In this document: positions 1-8,281 of the stretch, in pieces
Layout of the letters: the number at the start of each line of letters is the position of its first letter
Numbering within the stretch: the first letter of the stretch is position 1
DNA from: Firmicutes bacterium CAG:170
GTDB taxonomy: Bacteria > Bacillota > Clostridia > Oscillospirales > Oscillospiraceae
NCBI GenBank assembly: GCA_000436735.1
Contig: FR887060.1
Location: forward strand, 1-13,295
Direction: 5' to 3'
DNA: 13,295 nt
Notes under the pieces: model-generated
What the model was told of the DNA's origin: nothing
Database searches by the model: none
The model's input: the letters and a program-made list of their open reading frames with translations, nothing else
Translations under genes and position numbers: made by a program

Positions 1-402
1 CGTTCGTGCGATTGACCCAATAATGCAGCGTCGTAACGACCTTGCAGGAGCTATTGACATAGTAGTAGTCGCCGTCGATCTGGATCAGGCCCGCGTAGGT
101 CTTGACGCCGTTGACGTAGTAGTACAGCTCGCCGTCCTCGTTTACAATGCCATTCTTCTTTTCGGGATCAGGTTCGGGATCCGGTTTCGGATCTGGATCT
201 GGCGTAGGCTCTTTGATCATCTTGCCATCCGGGCCAAAGTCATAGAAGCCCGCAGGAAGAAGCCCGTTGGTACGATTCACCCAGTAATGCAGCGTGGTAA
301 CGACCTTAAAGGAGCTGTTGACATAGTAATAATCGCCCTCGATCTGGATCAGGCCCGCATAGGTCGGAATGCCATCCACATAGTAGTAAAGCACTCCGTC
401 GA
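1..402 (-). repeat. Tandem copies of a cell-wall-binding-like repeat unit in the surface protein gene
   Basis: Two stretches, about 1-134 and about 270-402, are close copies offset by about 266 bp. Both encode YAGLIQI(D/E)GDYYYVNSS followed by KVVTTLHYWVNRTN. They differ by scattered, mostly silent substitutions, and one copy has Cys where the other has Phe. Between them lie GLLPAGFYDFGPDGKM and a Pro-Asp-Glu linker. The array probably continues past the left edge. Near-identical units like these are prone to recombination and copy-number change. Confidence 0.85.
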
Positions 403-3400
403 TCTCAACAATTCCGTTATAGTCCGGATTCGTCTGAAGCTTCAGATGTCCGTACTCATCGAAGTCATAGAATGCTTCCGCAAAACCTGTGTCATTCGGA
501 TAGGACACCCAGTAGCGGCCGTTTTTAACTGCTGCATAATTGCTGGCAAAATAATAGTAATATCCGTCTTCTGCCTTATACAGGCCGTTACAAACCATAC
601 CGTTGATCGTATAGTAGGTATTTCCGTTCAGCTCAAACAATCCTGTATGCTGATAAACACCTTGACAAATGCCATCCTCGCCGAAATTGTACCAATATCC
701 TGGATCGTCGTGGTTGTTGACTTCCTTCACATAGCGAAGGCCCTCATAGCGATAGCCGTCCTGTGCAAAGTAATAAAGGTTTCCATCGACTGTAAACCAC
801 TTATGATATACATAGGTCGGACCAAAATAATATCTCGTGCCATAATCTGTTTCCAGCCACGCGCCGTGGATCAGCTTGCCGTTCTCAAACTCATAGGTCA
901 GATTTGCGAAGAAGCGTTGCGTCTTTCCATTCAGGCCCTTGAAGCTGACCGGGTCGAAGTAATAATAGCCTTCCTCACCGTTTTCATCCGTCAGATTCCA
1001 CCAGCCGGACTTGGGCACGCCGTTGATGGCGTAATAGCGCGCGCCGTCCAGCTCGATCAGGCCCGTGACCTTGCCCTCACAGGCGCCGGTCATTTCGTTG
1101 AACTGATAGAAATATTCGTTTCCTTCGTCATTCAGACCGGGGACCTTGTGGATGCCCTTCAGCGCCTGATTGTCGATGAAGTAGTAGGACACGCCGTTGA
1201 CCGTTTTCCAGCCGGTCCACGAGCCGTTGTCCAGAACGAAGCGGTCGGTGAAATCCTGATAGGATTCGCAGTAGAAATGGCCGCCGCGCGGATGCGTGGT
1301 GTTTTCCGGCTCCTCATAGGGGTAAATGCCGTACTGCTCCTGGAAGGAGGTCTGGCAGGCCATGCTGTAGAGCGCATTCGCGCCCAGATAGATGTCGTAG
1401 CCGATCGAGCCGGAGTTCTCGATGCTCAGGCACTGATTATCATCCCACTGTGCGCCGTTCTTGGCGGACAGCTGCACGCCGCTGAGGATGCAGATGGGGT
1501 TGGCCGTATCGGGATCGATGGCCTGACTCTGCTTGACAAAGTTGCACTTGACGGTAAGAAGGTTGTTTTCGTCCAGCACCGCCGAGGTCAGCGTGAAGTA
1601 ATCGTTCGACACCGTCAGACCACTGATGTCCACAGCCACGTTCTGGTCAAACTGGAACTTTACCGTCACTTCGGTCTTTTTGCTGACGCGCTCCGCCAGC
1701 TGGAGCAGCAGATCCCATGCCGTGATGCCGGAAATGTCGCCGCCGGCAACCATCTCCAGCAGAGGCTTCAGCTTCTCCGGGAACTTGATCGTCATCATGT
1801 CCAGACCGAAAACGTAGGTAACGTTCATAGGCTGGCTGGGATCGATCACATGATAGCGGTCGACCTCGCTGTCGCCGCCGGGGATGTATTCCGCGTTCGT
1901 GACCTCACGCGTCCATGCAAACGTCCGGTCGCCGCTTGTCGCGTTGTCAAAGTCGAAGATCGCCTGATTTTCGCTGTACATGGCGACCTTGATCGACGCG
2001 CTGATGGAATAGTCGCGGGTAACCATTGCGGTCACCGTCGTGTTTTTCAGTCCGGAGCTTTCCACGCCGGTAAATGTAAAGCCGTCACTCACAGCTTCAA
2101 CCGTACCTGCCGCGCTGCTGCTCAGCTCAAACGTGATGTCCTCCGCGCGGATCGCAACGGGATTTTCATTGTAGGTAGCGATCAGGGGAAGGTATACCGG
2201 CTTGCCATAGATGGCATTGATGCTCGTCTTGGAGAATTTCAGGCCGTTCGGCTCGACCACGTTGAGCGTCTTGCTGCCGATGACCGTCTCGCCGGACAGG
2301 AGCTGCACCTCCACGCTTCCCGTTTTGACGCCGGTAAATACGCCGTCCTCGGAGATCGTGCCGATGGTCTCGTCCGCAGACCTCCATGTGATATCCGCCG
2401 GAAGCTCCGCCGCGCTGCCGGACACGCTGACGCCGGAGGCCGCAAGTGGAAGCGCCGCGCCGACCGTCAGGTAGTCATAGGCAGAGGTGATCAGCGCATG
2501 ATCGAACTCCGTAGAGACCGGCGCAGTGGAAACGACCATCAGCGAGGAGCTGACGGAACGCTCGTAGCCGTCGGAGGGGCGGTTTACGACCGTAAGCGTG
2601 TCGCTGCCCTCCTGCTTGGCAACGAAGGTGGTAGAGCCGCCGCCGTCCAGATTGATGGCAGTCACGCAGCCCGCGTCCAGCATGATCTGCGCCAGCTCTT
2701 CTGCGCTGCCGCCTGCGGAGAACGGCTCCTGACGGCCGTCGAGCACCATCAGGACAACCTTGCCCTCCGCCGTGATGCCGACGCAGGTGCGGGAATGGCG
2801 GCTGTTATAGTAGTCGGCAGAGCTGTCCACAACAGACTTGCCGTCCTTGACCAGATAGACGCTGCCGCCGACGGCCTCCTGGATCTGATCCTTATAGGAG
2901 TCGTATTCACCGGAGCTGCCGATCATGGCCGTGCCATCCTTCAGGATCGCAAAGAAGTTCGCCGATGCGCCGCTGTGGTATTCGACACCCTCCATGACCA
3001 GCGCGCCGTTGGGAGCGCCGGTCGTCATGTTGTAGAAGTCCGCATTCACGCCGACCACAGCATTGTAATGCTCCACATAATTCGCCGCATCGGACGGATC
3101 GGAATGCCGCTTCTGGGCCGCCGCCATCTGGTCGGAGACACGGGACATCGCCCAGCCGAGCGACGGATCATTTGCGTGATAGTTCGCGTAGACGTTCACA
3201 TCGTCGCGGGAGATATCGACCGTGGCAATGTAATAGACGATCTGCTTATCGTCCTTTGTCAGCGCGTAGTTGATCGTCTGCGTCACGCCGGGAACGACCG
3301 TCGTCGTATCCGACGAGAACACGGAATAGTAAGCATTATCCGGGTCGGGTTCCGGATCGGGCTCCGGGTCCGGATCGACCGGGTCGGTGCCGTTCGGGTC

Positions 3401-4510
3401 GCCGGCCAGATCGAACAGATAGTCCGCAAAGGCATAGCAGCACGCCTTGCGGAGCGTCTCATAGTTGGGAAGGTCGGTCAGAGAATACGAGCTTTCCAGC
3501 GCACCGATCAGGGTATTCCCGGTATAAGTGCTCAGGACCTTGCTCCGGATACCGTCCTTGGTGACCATCCCGCCGAGGCGGTTGGTCAGGAAATACGACG
3601 CGCGGCTTTTATCCGTAAGACCAGCCGTAAAGTAATTCTCAGCGAGCGTGCTGAGGCTTCCGCCGCGATTCATCTCCGTTGTGAGATAGAACGCATCCAT
3701 ATCGCCATAGAGGTCGGTATCGCTAAACGAATGATCGACCTCATTGAGCGTGCTGTAGGGCACGCCGAGGTATCTTGCCCGGATGTTGGCCGCAAGAACG
3801 TCCACATCCGTCTCCGAGGTGTCTACTCTGTTAGGAATGTCCACGTTCTCGGCGCAGTACATCAGGTCGGTGATATCGCCGGCCCAGCTGCCCATGTCGG
3901 CGCGGGCCTGTACGGCGGCTTCCGTCATGCCCTGCACCTTCGCGTAGTTCGCCACATCCATCGCACCGAACACATGGCCGAGGTCAGCCGGATCGCCGTT
4001 GGGCAGCGCAAAGTTCTCGATGTTCTTCAGCGCCGACGCCGAGGTTCCGTTCGCTGCGTCCTGCTCGGCAACATAGGCCGTAAAGGCTGTGTTTTCCTTG
4101 CCGCAGACCATCTCCCATGTGCCGGACGTGTAGCGCTCAACGCCCGTGCGGATGAAGTTGATGATGAGCGCATTGACGTTCTCGCCCGCATTTTCCGCCG
4201 CGTAGGTCTGGGCGTAGCCCTCCAGGAGCTTCAGGCCAGAAAGGAACGTCGCGTAGTCCGCAACCGTCTCCGCAGCAGGCGTCTCCTCCTCCATCGGGAG
4301 CGCTTCATCAAATGGCTTCTCCGGAAGCTCTTCCTCCGTCCCGGCCCAGATATCCTCCTGGCCGGGTGCAAGCGCCTCTTCGTAGTCCTGCTCCACATCC
4401 CAGCTCGTCTGCTCGTCCGCCGCATACGCGGTCACGGGCAGCAGCGCCGACAGCAGCAGTACCAAGACGAGTATCGCCGATATGCTTCTTTTCGTCTTTC
4501 CGCTTCTCAT
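1..4510 (-). CDS. Secreted phosphodiester glycosidase (NAGPA-like) with cell-wall-binding-like repeats, C-terminus cut by window edge
   Basis: The frame is open from an ATG at 4510 to the left edge, giving 1503 codons without a stop. AAGGAG at 4519-4524 lies 8 nt before the ATG. Residues 1-30 form a signal peptide (basic start, Leu/Val core, AYA before AD). Residues about 45-365 are a domain I do not recognise, with H179 in a DLGHVFGAMD motif followed by SWAGD near 207-212. A Pro-Asp-Glu linker follows at about 370-391. Residues about 480-655 match the phosphodiester glycosidase family (PF09992; COG4632): NADFYN at 489-494, and INLDGGGS at 619-626 with the conserved DGGGS. An Ig/Big2-like domain (about 677-751) and an unassigned region (about 751-1090) come next. 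From about 1099 on there are Tyr/Trp/Gly-rich repeats of the YYFxxxG type, resembling choline/cell-wall-binding repeats, interrupted by a second Pro-Asp linker (about 1430-1451). Family members cleave sugar-1-phosphodiesters; the substrate here is unknown. The protein probably acts at the cell surface. It is the last visible gene of the operon. Confidence 0.93.
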   Translation of the reverse strand, partial: MRSGKTKRSISAILVLVLLLSALLPVTAYAADEQTSWDVEQDYEEALAPGQEDIWAGTEEELPEKPFDEALPMEEETPAAETVADYATFLSGLKLLEGYAQTYAAENAGENVNALIINFIRTGVERYTSGTWEMVCGKENTAFTAYVAEQDAANGTSASALKNIENFALPNGDPADLGHVFGAMDVANYAKVQGMTEAAVQARADMGSWAGDITDLMYCAENVDIPNRVDTSETDVDVLAANIRARYLGVPYSTLNEVDHSFSDTDLYGDMDAFYLTTEMNRGGSLSTLAENYFTAGLTDKSRASYFLTNRLGGMVTKDGIRSKVLSTYTGNTLIGALESSYSLTDLPNYETLRKACCYAFADYLFDLAGDPNGTDPVDPDPEPDPEPDPDNAYYSVFSSDTTTVVPGVTQTINYALTKDDKQIVYYIATVDISRDDVNVYANYHANDPSLGWAMSRVSDQMAAAQKRHSDPSDAANYVEHYNAVVGVNADFYNMTTGAPNGALVMEGVEYHSGASANFFAILKDGTAMIGSSGEYDSYKDQIQEAVGGSVYLVKDGKSVVDSSADYYNSRHSRTCVGITAEGKVVLMVLDGRQEPFSAGGSAEELAQIMLDAGCVTAINLDGGGSTTFVAKQEGSDTLTVVNRPSDGYERSVSSSLMVVSTAPVSTEFDHALITSAYDYLTVGAALPLAASGVSVSGSAAELPADITWRSADETIGTISEDGVFTGVKTGSVEVQLLSGETVIGSKTLNVVEPNGLKFSKTSINAIYGKPVYLPLIATYNENPVAIRAEDITFELSSSAAGTVEAVSDGFTFTGVESSGLKNTTVTAMVTRDYSISASIKVAMYSENQAIFDFDNATSGDRTFAWTREVTNAEYIPGGDSEVDRYHVIDPSQPMNVTYVFGLDMMTIKFPEKLKPLLEMVAGGDISGITAWDLLLQLAERVSKKTEVTVKFQFDQNVAVDISGLTVSNDYFTLTSAVLDENNLLTVKCNFVKQSQAIDPDTANPICILSGVQLSAKNGAQWDDNQCLSIENSGSIGYDIYLGANALYSMACQTSFQEQYGIYPYEEPENTTHPRGGHFYCESYQDFTDRFVLDNGSWTGWKTVNGVSYYFIDNQALKGIHKVPGLNDEGNEYFYQFNEMTGACEGKVTGLIELDGARYYAINGVPKSGWWNLTDENGEEGYYYFDPVSFKGLNGKTQRFFANLTYEFENGKLIHGAWLETDYGTRYYFGPTYVYHKWFTVDGNLYYFAQDGYRYEGLRYVKEVNNHDDPGYWYNFGEDGICQGVYQHTGLFELNGNTYYTINGMVCNGLYKAEDGYYYYFASNYAAVKNGRYWVSYPNDTGFAEAFYDFDEYGHLKLQTNPDYNGIVEIDGVLYYYVDGIPTYAGLIQIEGDYYYVNSSFKVVTTLHYWVNRTNGLLPAGFYDFGPDGKMIKEPTPDPDPKPDPEPDPEKKNGIVNEDGELYYYVNGVKTYAGLIQIDGDYYYVNSSCKVVTTLHYWVNRTN

Positions 4511-4528
4511 GTTCTGTTCTCCTTCCTT

Positions 4529-5017
4529 TTATTTCAAATGATCGATCAGATAATTTAAGTCCTCCTGCATGGCGTAGTAGCGGCTCATTTCTCCCTCCCC
4601 TACGCTGCTCTCATCCGGAGCCTCATCCACATTCAAATAGACATTTCTCTGTGTTCCGCTGTCGTCCGTAATGCTGCCGACAACACTGCCTTCATCCTGC
4701 CCAATGGAGATCCTAAACAATTCATACTTTGCGCCATCGATCTCGGTCTCAAAGGTGACCAAAACAGCACTGCCGCTCTGCTCCTGCCGAATGGTAACAT
4801 ATTCCTGCCAGTTCCCAGGATAATGCAGAGTACCATAGCTCGTTTGGATCAGGATATCCTCAGCCTCAACTGGGGAACCGGTGTTCTGTGTATCCTTTTG
4901 CTCATCTGCTTTGCTGCATCCTGCCAGCATTCCGCACACAAGCAAGCCGCATAGCAGGAGTACAGCGCATCCTCGCAAGCGCTTGACGTTTTTGCTGTTC
5001 TTCTTTTGCTTTCTCAT
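4529..5017 (-). CDS. Small lipoprotein of unknown function
   Basis: The product has 162 residues. A Lys/Arg-rich start is followed by a hydrophobic stretch (about 17-33) and a lipobox LAGC with C34 as the likely lipidated residue, so it is probably anchored to the outer face of the membrane. The mature part begins with a Ser/Asp/Glu/Gln-rich tether. A compact domain of about 105 residues follows, starting ILIQTSYGTLHYPGNWQEYV and ending YYAMQEDLNYLIDHL. I cannot name the domain; its YGTLHYP and AMQEDLN ends look like family signatures. The ATG overlaps the stop of the upstream glycosyltransferase gene by 4 nt (ATGA), with GGAGG 10 nt upstream, which indicates translational coupling. The surface glycosidase gene starts 18 nt downstream. 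The position suggests an extracytoplasmic role in polymer attachment, export or sensing, but that is inference. Confidence 0.85.
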   Translation of the reverse strand: MRKQKKNSKNVKRLRGCAVLLLCGLLVCGMLAGCSKADEQKDTQNTGSPVEAEDILIQTSYGTLHYPGNWQEYVTIRQEQSGSAVLVTFETEIDGAKYELFRISIGQDEGSVVGSITDDSGTQRNVYLNVDEAPDESSVGEGEMSRYYAMQEDLNYLIDHLK

Positions 5018-6342
5018 TCTTTATTGACCTCCATATCTGTTTTCGGTACTCTTTCAATTGCCTTCTGCAGAATATCGTTCATCATTTTTTCGATTTTCTC
5101 TGCATTATGAAACCGATCTGCCAGCTGCATTGCCGTGCGCACATAATTTGTGTACGCATCCGGCTCGGCACACAAGCGCTTTACCGCCCCGGGCAACTCT
5201 CCCGCGGAGCTGAGAATCCATGCTGCCTGATAATGCTGCAAATAGCTGATCGATGCAACATCCTGCGGACCGTATGCCAAAATACAAGCGCCGCTGCGCA
5301 GGCTTTCGGCGACCTTCGTAGAAAGAGAATACCGTGTCCGGCAGACAGCCTCTTTTCCAAAAGCTTCTATAATGATCAGGAATTTACTCCTGCCAAGGAG
5401 CTTTTCCACTTCTTTCCCTGCCAGATAGCCGCAGAAGGATAGTCCGTTTTTCTCGTTGATGCGCTGCAGTGTCTCCGGCTTTTGCTCGCCGGAATACACG
5501 CAGATCATTTCAAAGCCCGGAATTTTCGCCTTTCTGAGCGCACATCCAAGCTCTATCAATGGATCGATCCGGTGGATGCCCAAATTCCCGACATAGACAA
5601 TTCCAGAGCGCTGATCCCTTGGCAATGAAAATCGATTTTCTTCACAGGAAATGCGAACCGTCTGCACCGGGAATCCGAATAGCTGCTCATAGTCTCTCTG
5701 CATCGCATCGCTGATGGCAATAACGCTCTTTGAACGCTCTGTCGCTTTTCTCGCCAGATCCAGTAAATTCCTGCATTGTATTCTTCGGAGCAGTTTTCCA
5801 TTTCTCCTTGGTTCAATGAAAAAGTCATCAGCACACCACATGATGATCGGAACGTCCAAGAGTTTTGACAAGTAAAGTGCAATATGATATGGAAATGCAT
5901 AATCACCCGCCGCCAGAAAAATGGCATCCGGCGCAAAGCTCTTTGCCCACTCTCTCAGCGCTTTTGTTTTCCATTTTCCCAGCGCCCACATCCAATTGCG
6001 CAAGAGATAGATCATCGGTGTGCGGCGTCTGGAAAACTGATAAACCTTTGCAAGATTTCCCGTATCTGTCCTGCTGCGCATAACAGACTCATCGATGTCT
6101 TTTTCTTCAAATTTCTTGTACCGCGCACGGCGCGTAAAAACCGAGTGCAGGATATCGCTGTCCGTGATCCGAAAATAGTGCAGGCAGCATTTCCGAGTCG
6201 GGATCTCCTGGTGAAAATACAGCTGCGCAAGGCGCTCCGGCGGGATGCCCCCCAGCATTCGCATCATGGTTTTCCCCATGTTCCCCGAATTGCTGAACAC
6301 ATTGTGACTGACAACGAGCACTCGCGGTGACTCTAAGCTCAT
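5014..6342 (-). CDS. GT-B fold glycosyltransferase (family 4-like)
   Basis: The product has 442 residues and no signal peptide. The N-terminal half shows RVLVVSHNVFSNSGNMGKTM (7-26), typical of the first strand and Gly-rich loop of GT-B enzymes, and DVPIIMWCADDFF (163-175). The C-terminal half shows YVGNLGIHR (250-258), the start of the second Rossmann domain, and an FGKEAVCRTRYSLSTKVAESLRSG block (328-351) where family 4 enzymes bind the nucleotide sugar and place the catalytic E-x7-E region. A canonical E-x7-E is not obvious, so the subfamily is uncertain. It probably adds a sugar to the lipid-linked repeat unit in the cytoplasm. The ATG at 6342 lies 28 nt after the acyltransferase stop and has only a weak ribosome binding site. 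The 3' end overlaps the lipoprotein gene by 4 nt. The gene is visibly more A/T-rich than the genes from 7408 rightwards. Confidence 0.87.
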   Translation of the reverse strand: MSLESPRVLVVSHNVFSNSGNMGKTMMRMLGGIPPERLAQLYFHQEIPTRKCCLHYFRITDSDILHSVFTRRARYKKFEEKDIDESVMRSRTDTGNLAKVYQFSRRRTPMIYLLRNWMWALGKWKTKALREWAKSFAPDAIFLAAGDYAFPYHIALYLSKLLDVPIIMWCADDFFIEPRRNGKLLRRIQCRNLLDLARKATERSKSVIAISDAMQRDYEQLFGFPVQTVRISCEENRFSLPRDQRSGIVYVGNLGIHRIDPLIELGCALRKAKIPGFEMICVYSGEQKPETLQRINEKNGLSFCGYLAGKEVEKLLGRSKFLIIIEAFGKEAVCRTRYSLSTKVAESLRSGACILAYGPQDVASISYLQHYQAAWILSSAGELPGAVKRLCAEPDAYTNYVRTAMQLADRFHNAEKIEKMMNDILQKAIERVPKTDMEVNKE

Positions 6343-6370
6343 AAGCGTTTTCAGCTCTTTTCAAATCGAC

Positions 6371-7396
6371 CTAATATTTGCATCCAAGCAGCAGCCGCGC
6401 TGCCATTTTTGACCTTTGCAGCAGTGAACCCACTGCGCAGCAAAACGCAAGCACTACAACGCTTTCCAATAATGTAAGGAGATAATTGACCTCTGCATTT
6501 TGTGTCAAATACGGCAGCAGATCAGTAAATATGTATATTGACAAGATATAAATGCTAAGGGATCTCTCGCCAACTTTTCGAATAGCGCCAAAGAACCAGC
6601 CGATCCTCATTTTTTCATAAAGCTTTTTCAGCAGGCACAGCAGCATCACAACCCCAGCTGCGCCGACCGCGAAGCGATAGATGTCGATACCAAGCTGTTT
6701 CAGCCAGTTCTCCTTTCCCATGAGTGTAAATCCACTCAGGTATATGTAAGCCTCTCTTGTGTAAAAGGGAATCATTGCACACCATGCAGCTACGGAGGCA
6801 AGCATTGCGACTGGCTTTTGCAGCCAACTGCAGCCGTATTTTCCGTAGAAGAAGCCCATTACAAAATAGCCGAGCATAAATTTATGCGCATTGAACCAGT
6901 AAGTATCAGGCGTTAGAAACGCCACTGCACAGGCAGCCTCATACAGCATTACCCGCATCACACGCCGTTCCTGCGCTGTCCATTGCACAAAGGAAACCAC
7001 TACGGAAGCGATCATGATCGTCCAGAGAAACCAGTAATCAGTAATACACAGCCTAATGAGTGTTTTCAGCCCCCAGCCTTTCCCGGCTGCGCCATGCGCG
7101 ATCCATAGTATCGTGCCCCACACGATGCAAACCGGAAGAAACTGCTGTATTTTGTTCCATGCGGCCTTTATCGGCCCGCGTCGATTTAAGCCAAACCAGT
7201 AAAAATAACCGCTGACCGCTGCAAACAAAGGCATATGTACACTGTAAATTGCCTTCATGAGTGGGTCATCCCAATAAAGCTCCTGCGTCAAAAAGCTATC
7301 GCCGCTTCCATACTGTAATGCATGTCCAAAAATCACTAGGAAAATGGCAAATCCCTTAACAAAATCAAGATAACCATTTCGTTCCTTTGTGGGCAC
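6371..7396 (-). CDS. Membrane acyltransferase, acyltransferase-3 family
   Basis: The product has 341 residues and about ten hydrophobic segments. The N-terminus reads NGYLDFVKGFAIFLVIFGHA (7-26), the family signature, with H25 as the expected catalytic histidine. YSVHMPLFAAVSGYFY (51-66) is the second conserved block. Acyltransferase-3 proteins (PF01757) move acetyl or other acyl groups onto extracellular or lipid-linked glycans, so polymer O-acylation is likely; the donor and acceptor cannot be read from sequence. The start is GTG, chosen because AAGGAG (7403-7408) lies exactly 6 nt upstream. That ribosome binding site overlaps the TAA stop of the LicD gene, so the two are probably translationally coupled. 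The gene is more A/T-rich than its upstream neighbours. Confidence 0.92.
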   Translation of the reverse strand: MPTKERNGYLDFVKGFAIFLVIFGHALQYGSGDSFLTQELYWDDPLMKAIYSVHMPLFAAVSGYFYWFGLNRRGPIKAAWNKIQQFLPVCIVWGTILWIAHGAAGKGWGLKTLIRLCITDYWFLWTIMIASVVVSFVQWTAQERRVMRVMLYEAACAVAFLTPDTYWFNAHKFMLGYFVMGFFYGKYGCSWLQKPVAMLASVAAWCAMIPFYTREAYIYLSGFTLMGKENWLKQLGIDIYRFAVGAAGVVMLLCLLKKLYEKMRIGWFFGAIRKVGERSLSIYILSIYIFTDLLPYLTQNAEVNYLLTLLESVVVLAFCCAVGSLLQRSKMAARLLLGCKY

Positions 7397-7407
7397 AACT
7401 TTCTCCT

Positions 7408-8280
7408 TTACCGAATACTTCTCGTATGAACTTCAAACGTCATATTTTTTTGTTCTTCCAGATGCTCCACATAGGAGTGCTCCAGATCAAGGATCGCGGC
7501 ATGCTCCTTGCATTTGCGTTCCTCCGGAGCAGGTAGGCGGTGATAGTCGCCATACAGGCGCGTCAGGAGCGCATCATAATGCGCGGAGACCGGAAACGTG
7601 CCGTCCTCGAACGGCATATCCATGCTTTCCTCCAGCCAGCTTCGCGGAAAAACATTTTTTTCATATTTCTTTCCGGCTGCAAAGAAGGTGTGCACCATCT
7701 GCGAAGCCGTGTCTTCTTTTCTCATGCACAGCCGTTCCAGCGGTCCGCGCGGAAGCGGTCGACAGAGCTGCATGAACAGCTTTTTCGCCATACTGTCCGT
7801 CTCGTATCCCCGCGCATAGAGCGCCTTGGCGATCACGACCTTGGCTGCGGCAAATTGCAGCTGGCGCATCGCCGGAGCGTCGGAAAGATTATCACAGGGA
7901 AAAATATCGATATAGACGCCCTGGTGGATGCAGGGGTCCTTCGGGTGGTATTTTTCCATGCAGGCGGTGTTGTTGCGCCGCAGCTTGGAAAACTGCATCG
8001 GCCAGTGCGGTCCGCCCTCACGCTGGACATAATAGCGCTCCGGATCCAGCTCCGGTGCCGCCTCCTCAAAAAAACGGTCATATTCGCTGCGAAGCAGGAT
8101 AACATCCAGATCGTCGTCCCACGGGATAAATCCCCTGTGCCGCACCGCGCCAAGCGCCGTGCCCGCAAAAAGCTGATAGCGGATCGCATGCTTTCTGCAA
8201 GCTGCGTCAAGATCCTTCAGCATCTCCAGAAGGAGGGCCTGATGGGGAGATAATTCTCTTTTTTGCTCTGTGGTCTTCAT
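7408..8280 (-). CDS. LicD-family phosphotransferase
   Basis: The product has 290 residues from the ATG at 8280. A start further upstream (8334) would overlap the GT2 gene by 53 nt, and family similarity begins right after 8280. The signature is FAGTALGAVRHRGFIPWDDDLDV (38-60), with the D55-D56-D57 and D59 acidic cluster that binds metal and nucleotide in this nucleotidyltransferase-like fold. HQGVYIDIFP follows further in. LicD proteins (PF04991) transfer phosphocholine from CDP-choline, or related phospho-groups, onto teichoic acids, capsules or glycolipids through a phosphodiester bond. No choline uptake or CDP-choline genes are in the window, so the donor is unknown. The start lies 1 nt after the GT2 stop. 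The gene ends in a TAA inside the next gene's ribosome binding site. Confidence 0.92.
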   Translation of the reverse strand: MKTTEQKRELSPHQALLLEMLKDLDAACRKHAIRYQLFAGTALGAVRHRGFIPWDDDLDVILLRSEYDRFFEEAAPELDPERYYVQREGGPHWPMQFSKLRRNNTACMEKYHPKDPCIHQGVYIDIFPCDNLSDAPAMRQLQFAAAKVVIAKALYARGYETDSMAKKLFMQLCRPLPRGPLERLCMRKEDTASQMVHTFFAAGKKYEKNVFPRSWLEESMDMPFEDGTFPVSAHYDALLTRLYGDYHRLPAPEERKCKEHAAILDLEHSYVEHLEEQKNMTFEVHTRSIR

Positions 8281-8281
8281 C

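Noticed and set aside
1..402. Repeat spacing near the left edge as a CRISPR array
   Set aside because: The repeats are long, in frame and protein-coding with silent differences; they are domain duplications.
23..4558. A rightward open frame of 1511 codons covering almost the whole surface protein gene
   Set aside because: It is antisense to a gene with a signal peptide, ribosome binding site and recognisable domains. Its product is a low-complexity Val/Ile/Arg/Ala-rich sequence with no domain, as expected from the complement of G/C-ending codons.
7540..8253. Rightward frame of 237 codons opposite the LicD gene
   Set aside because: It is a complement shadow of a clear LicD coding sequence; it has no domain and no convincing ribosome binding site.
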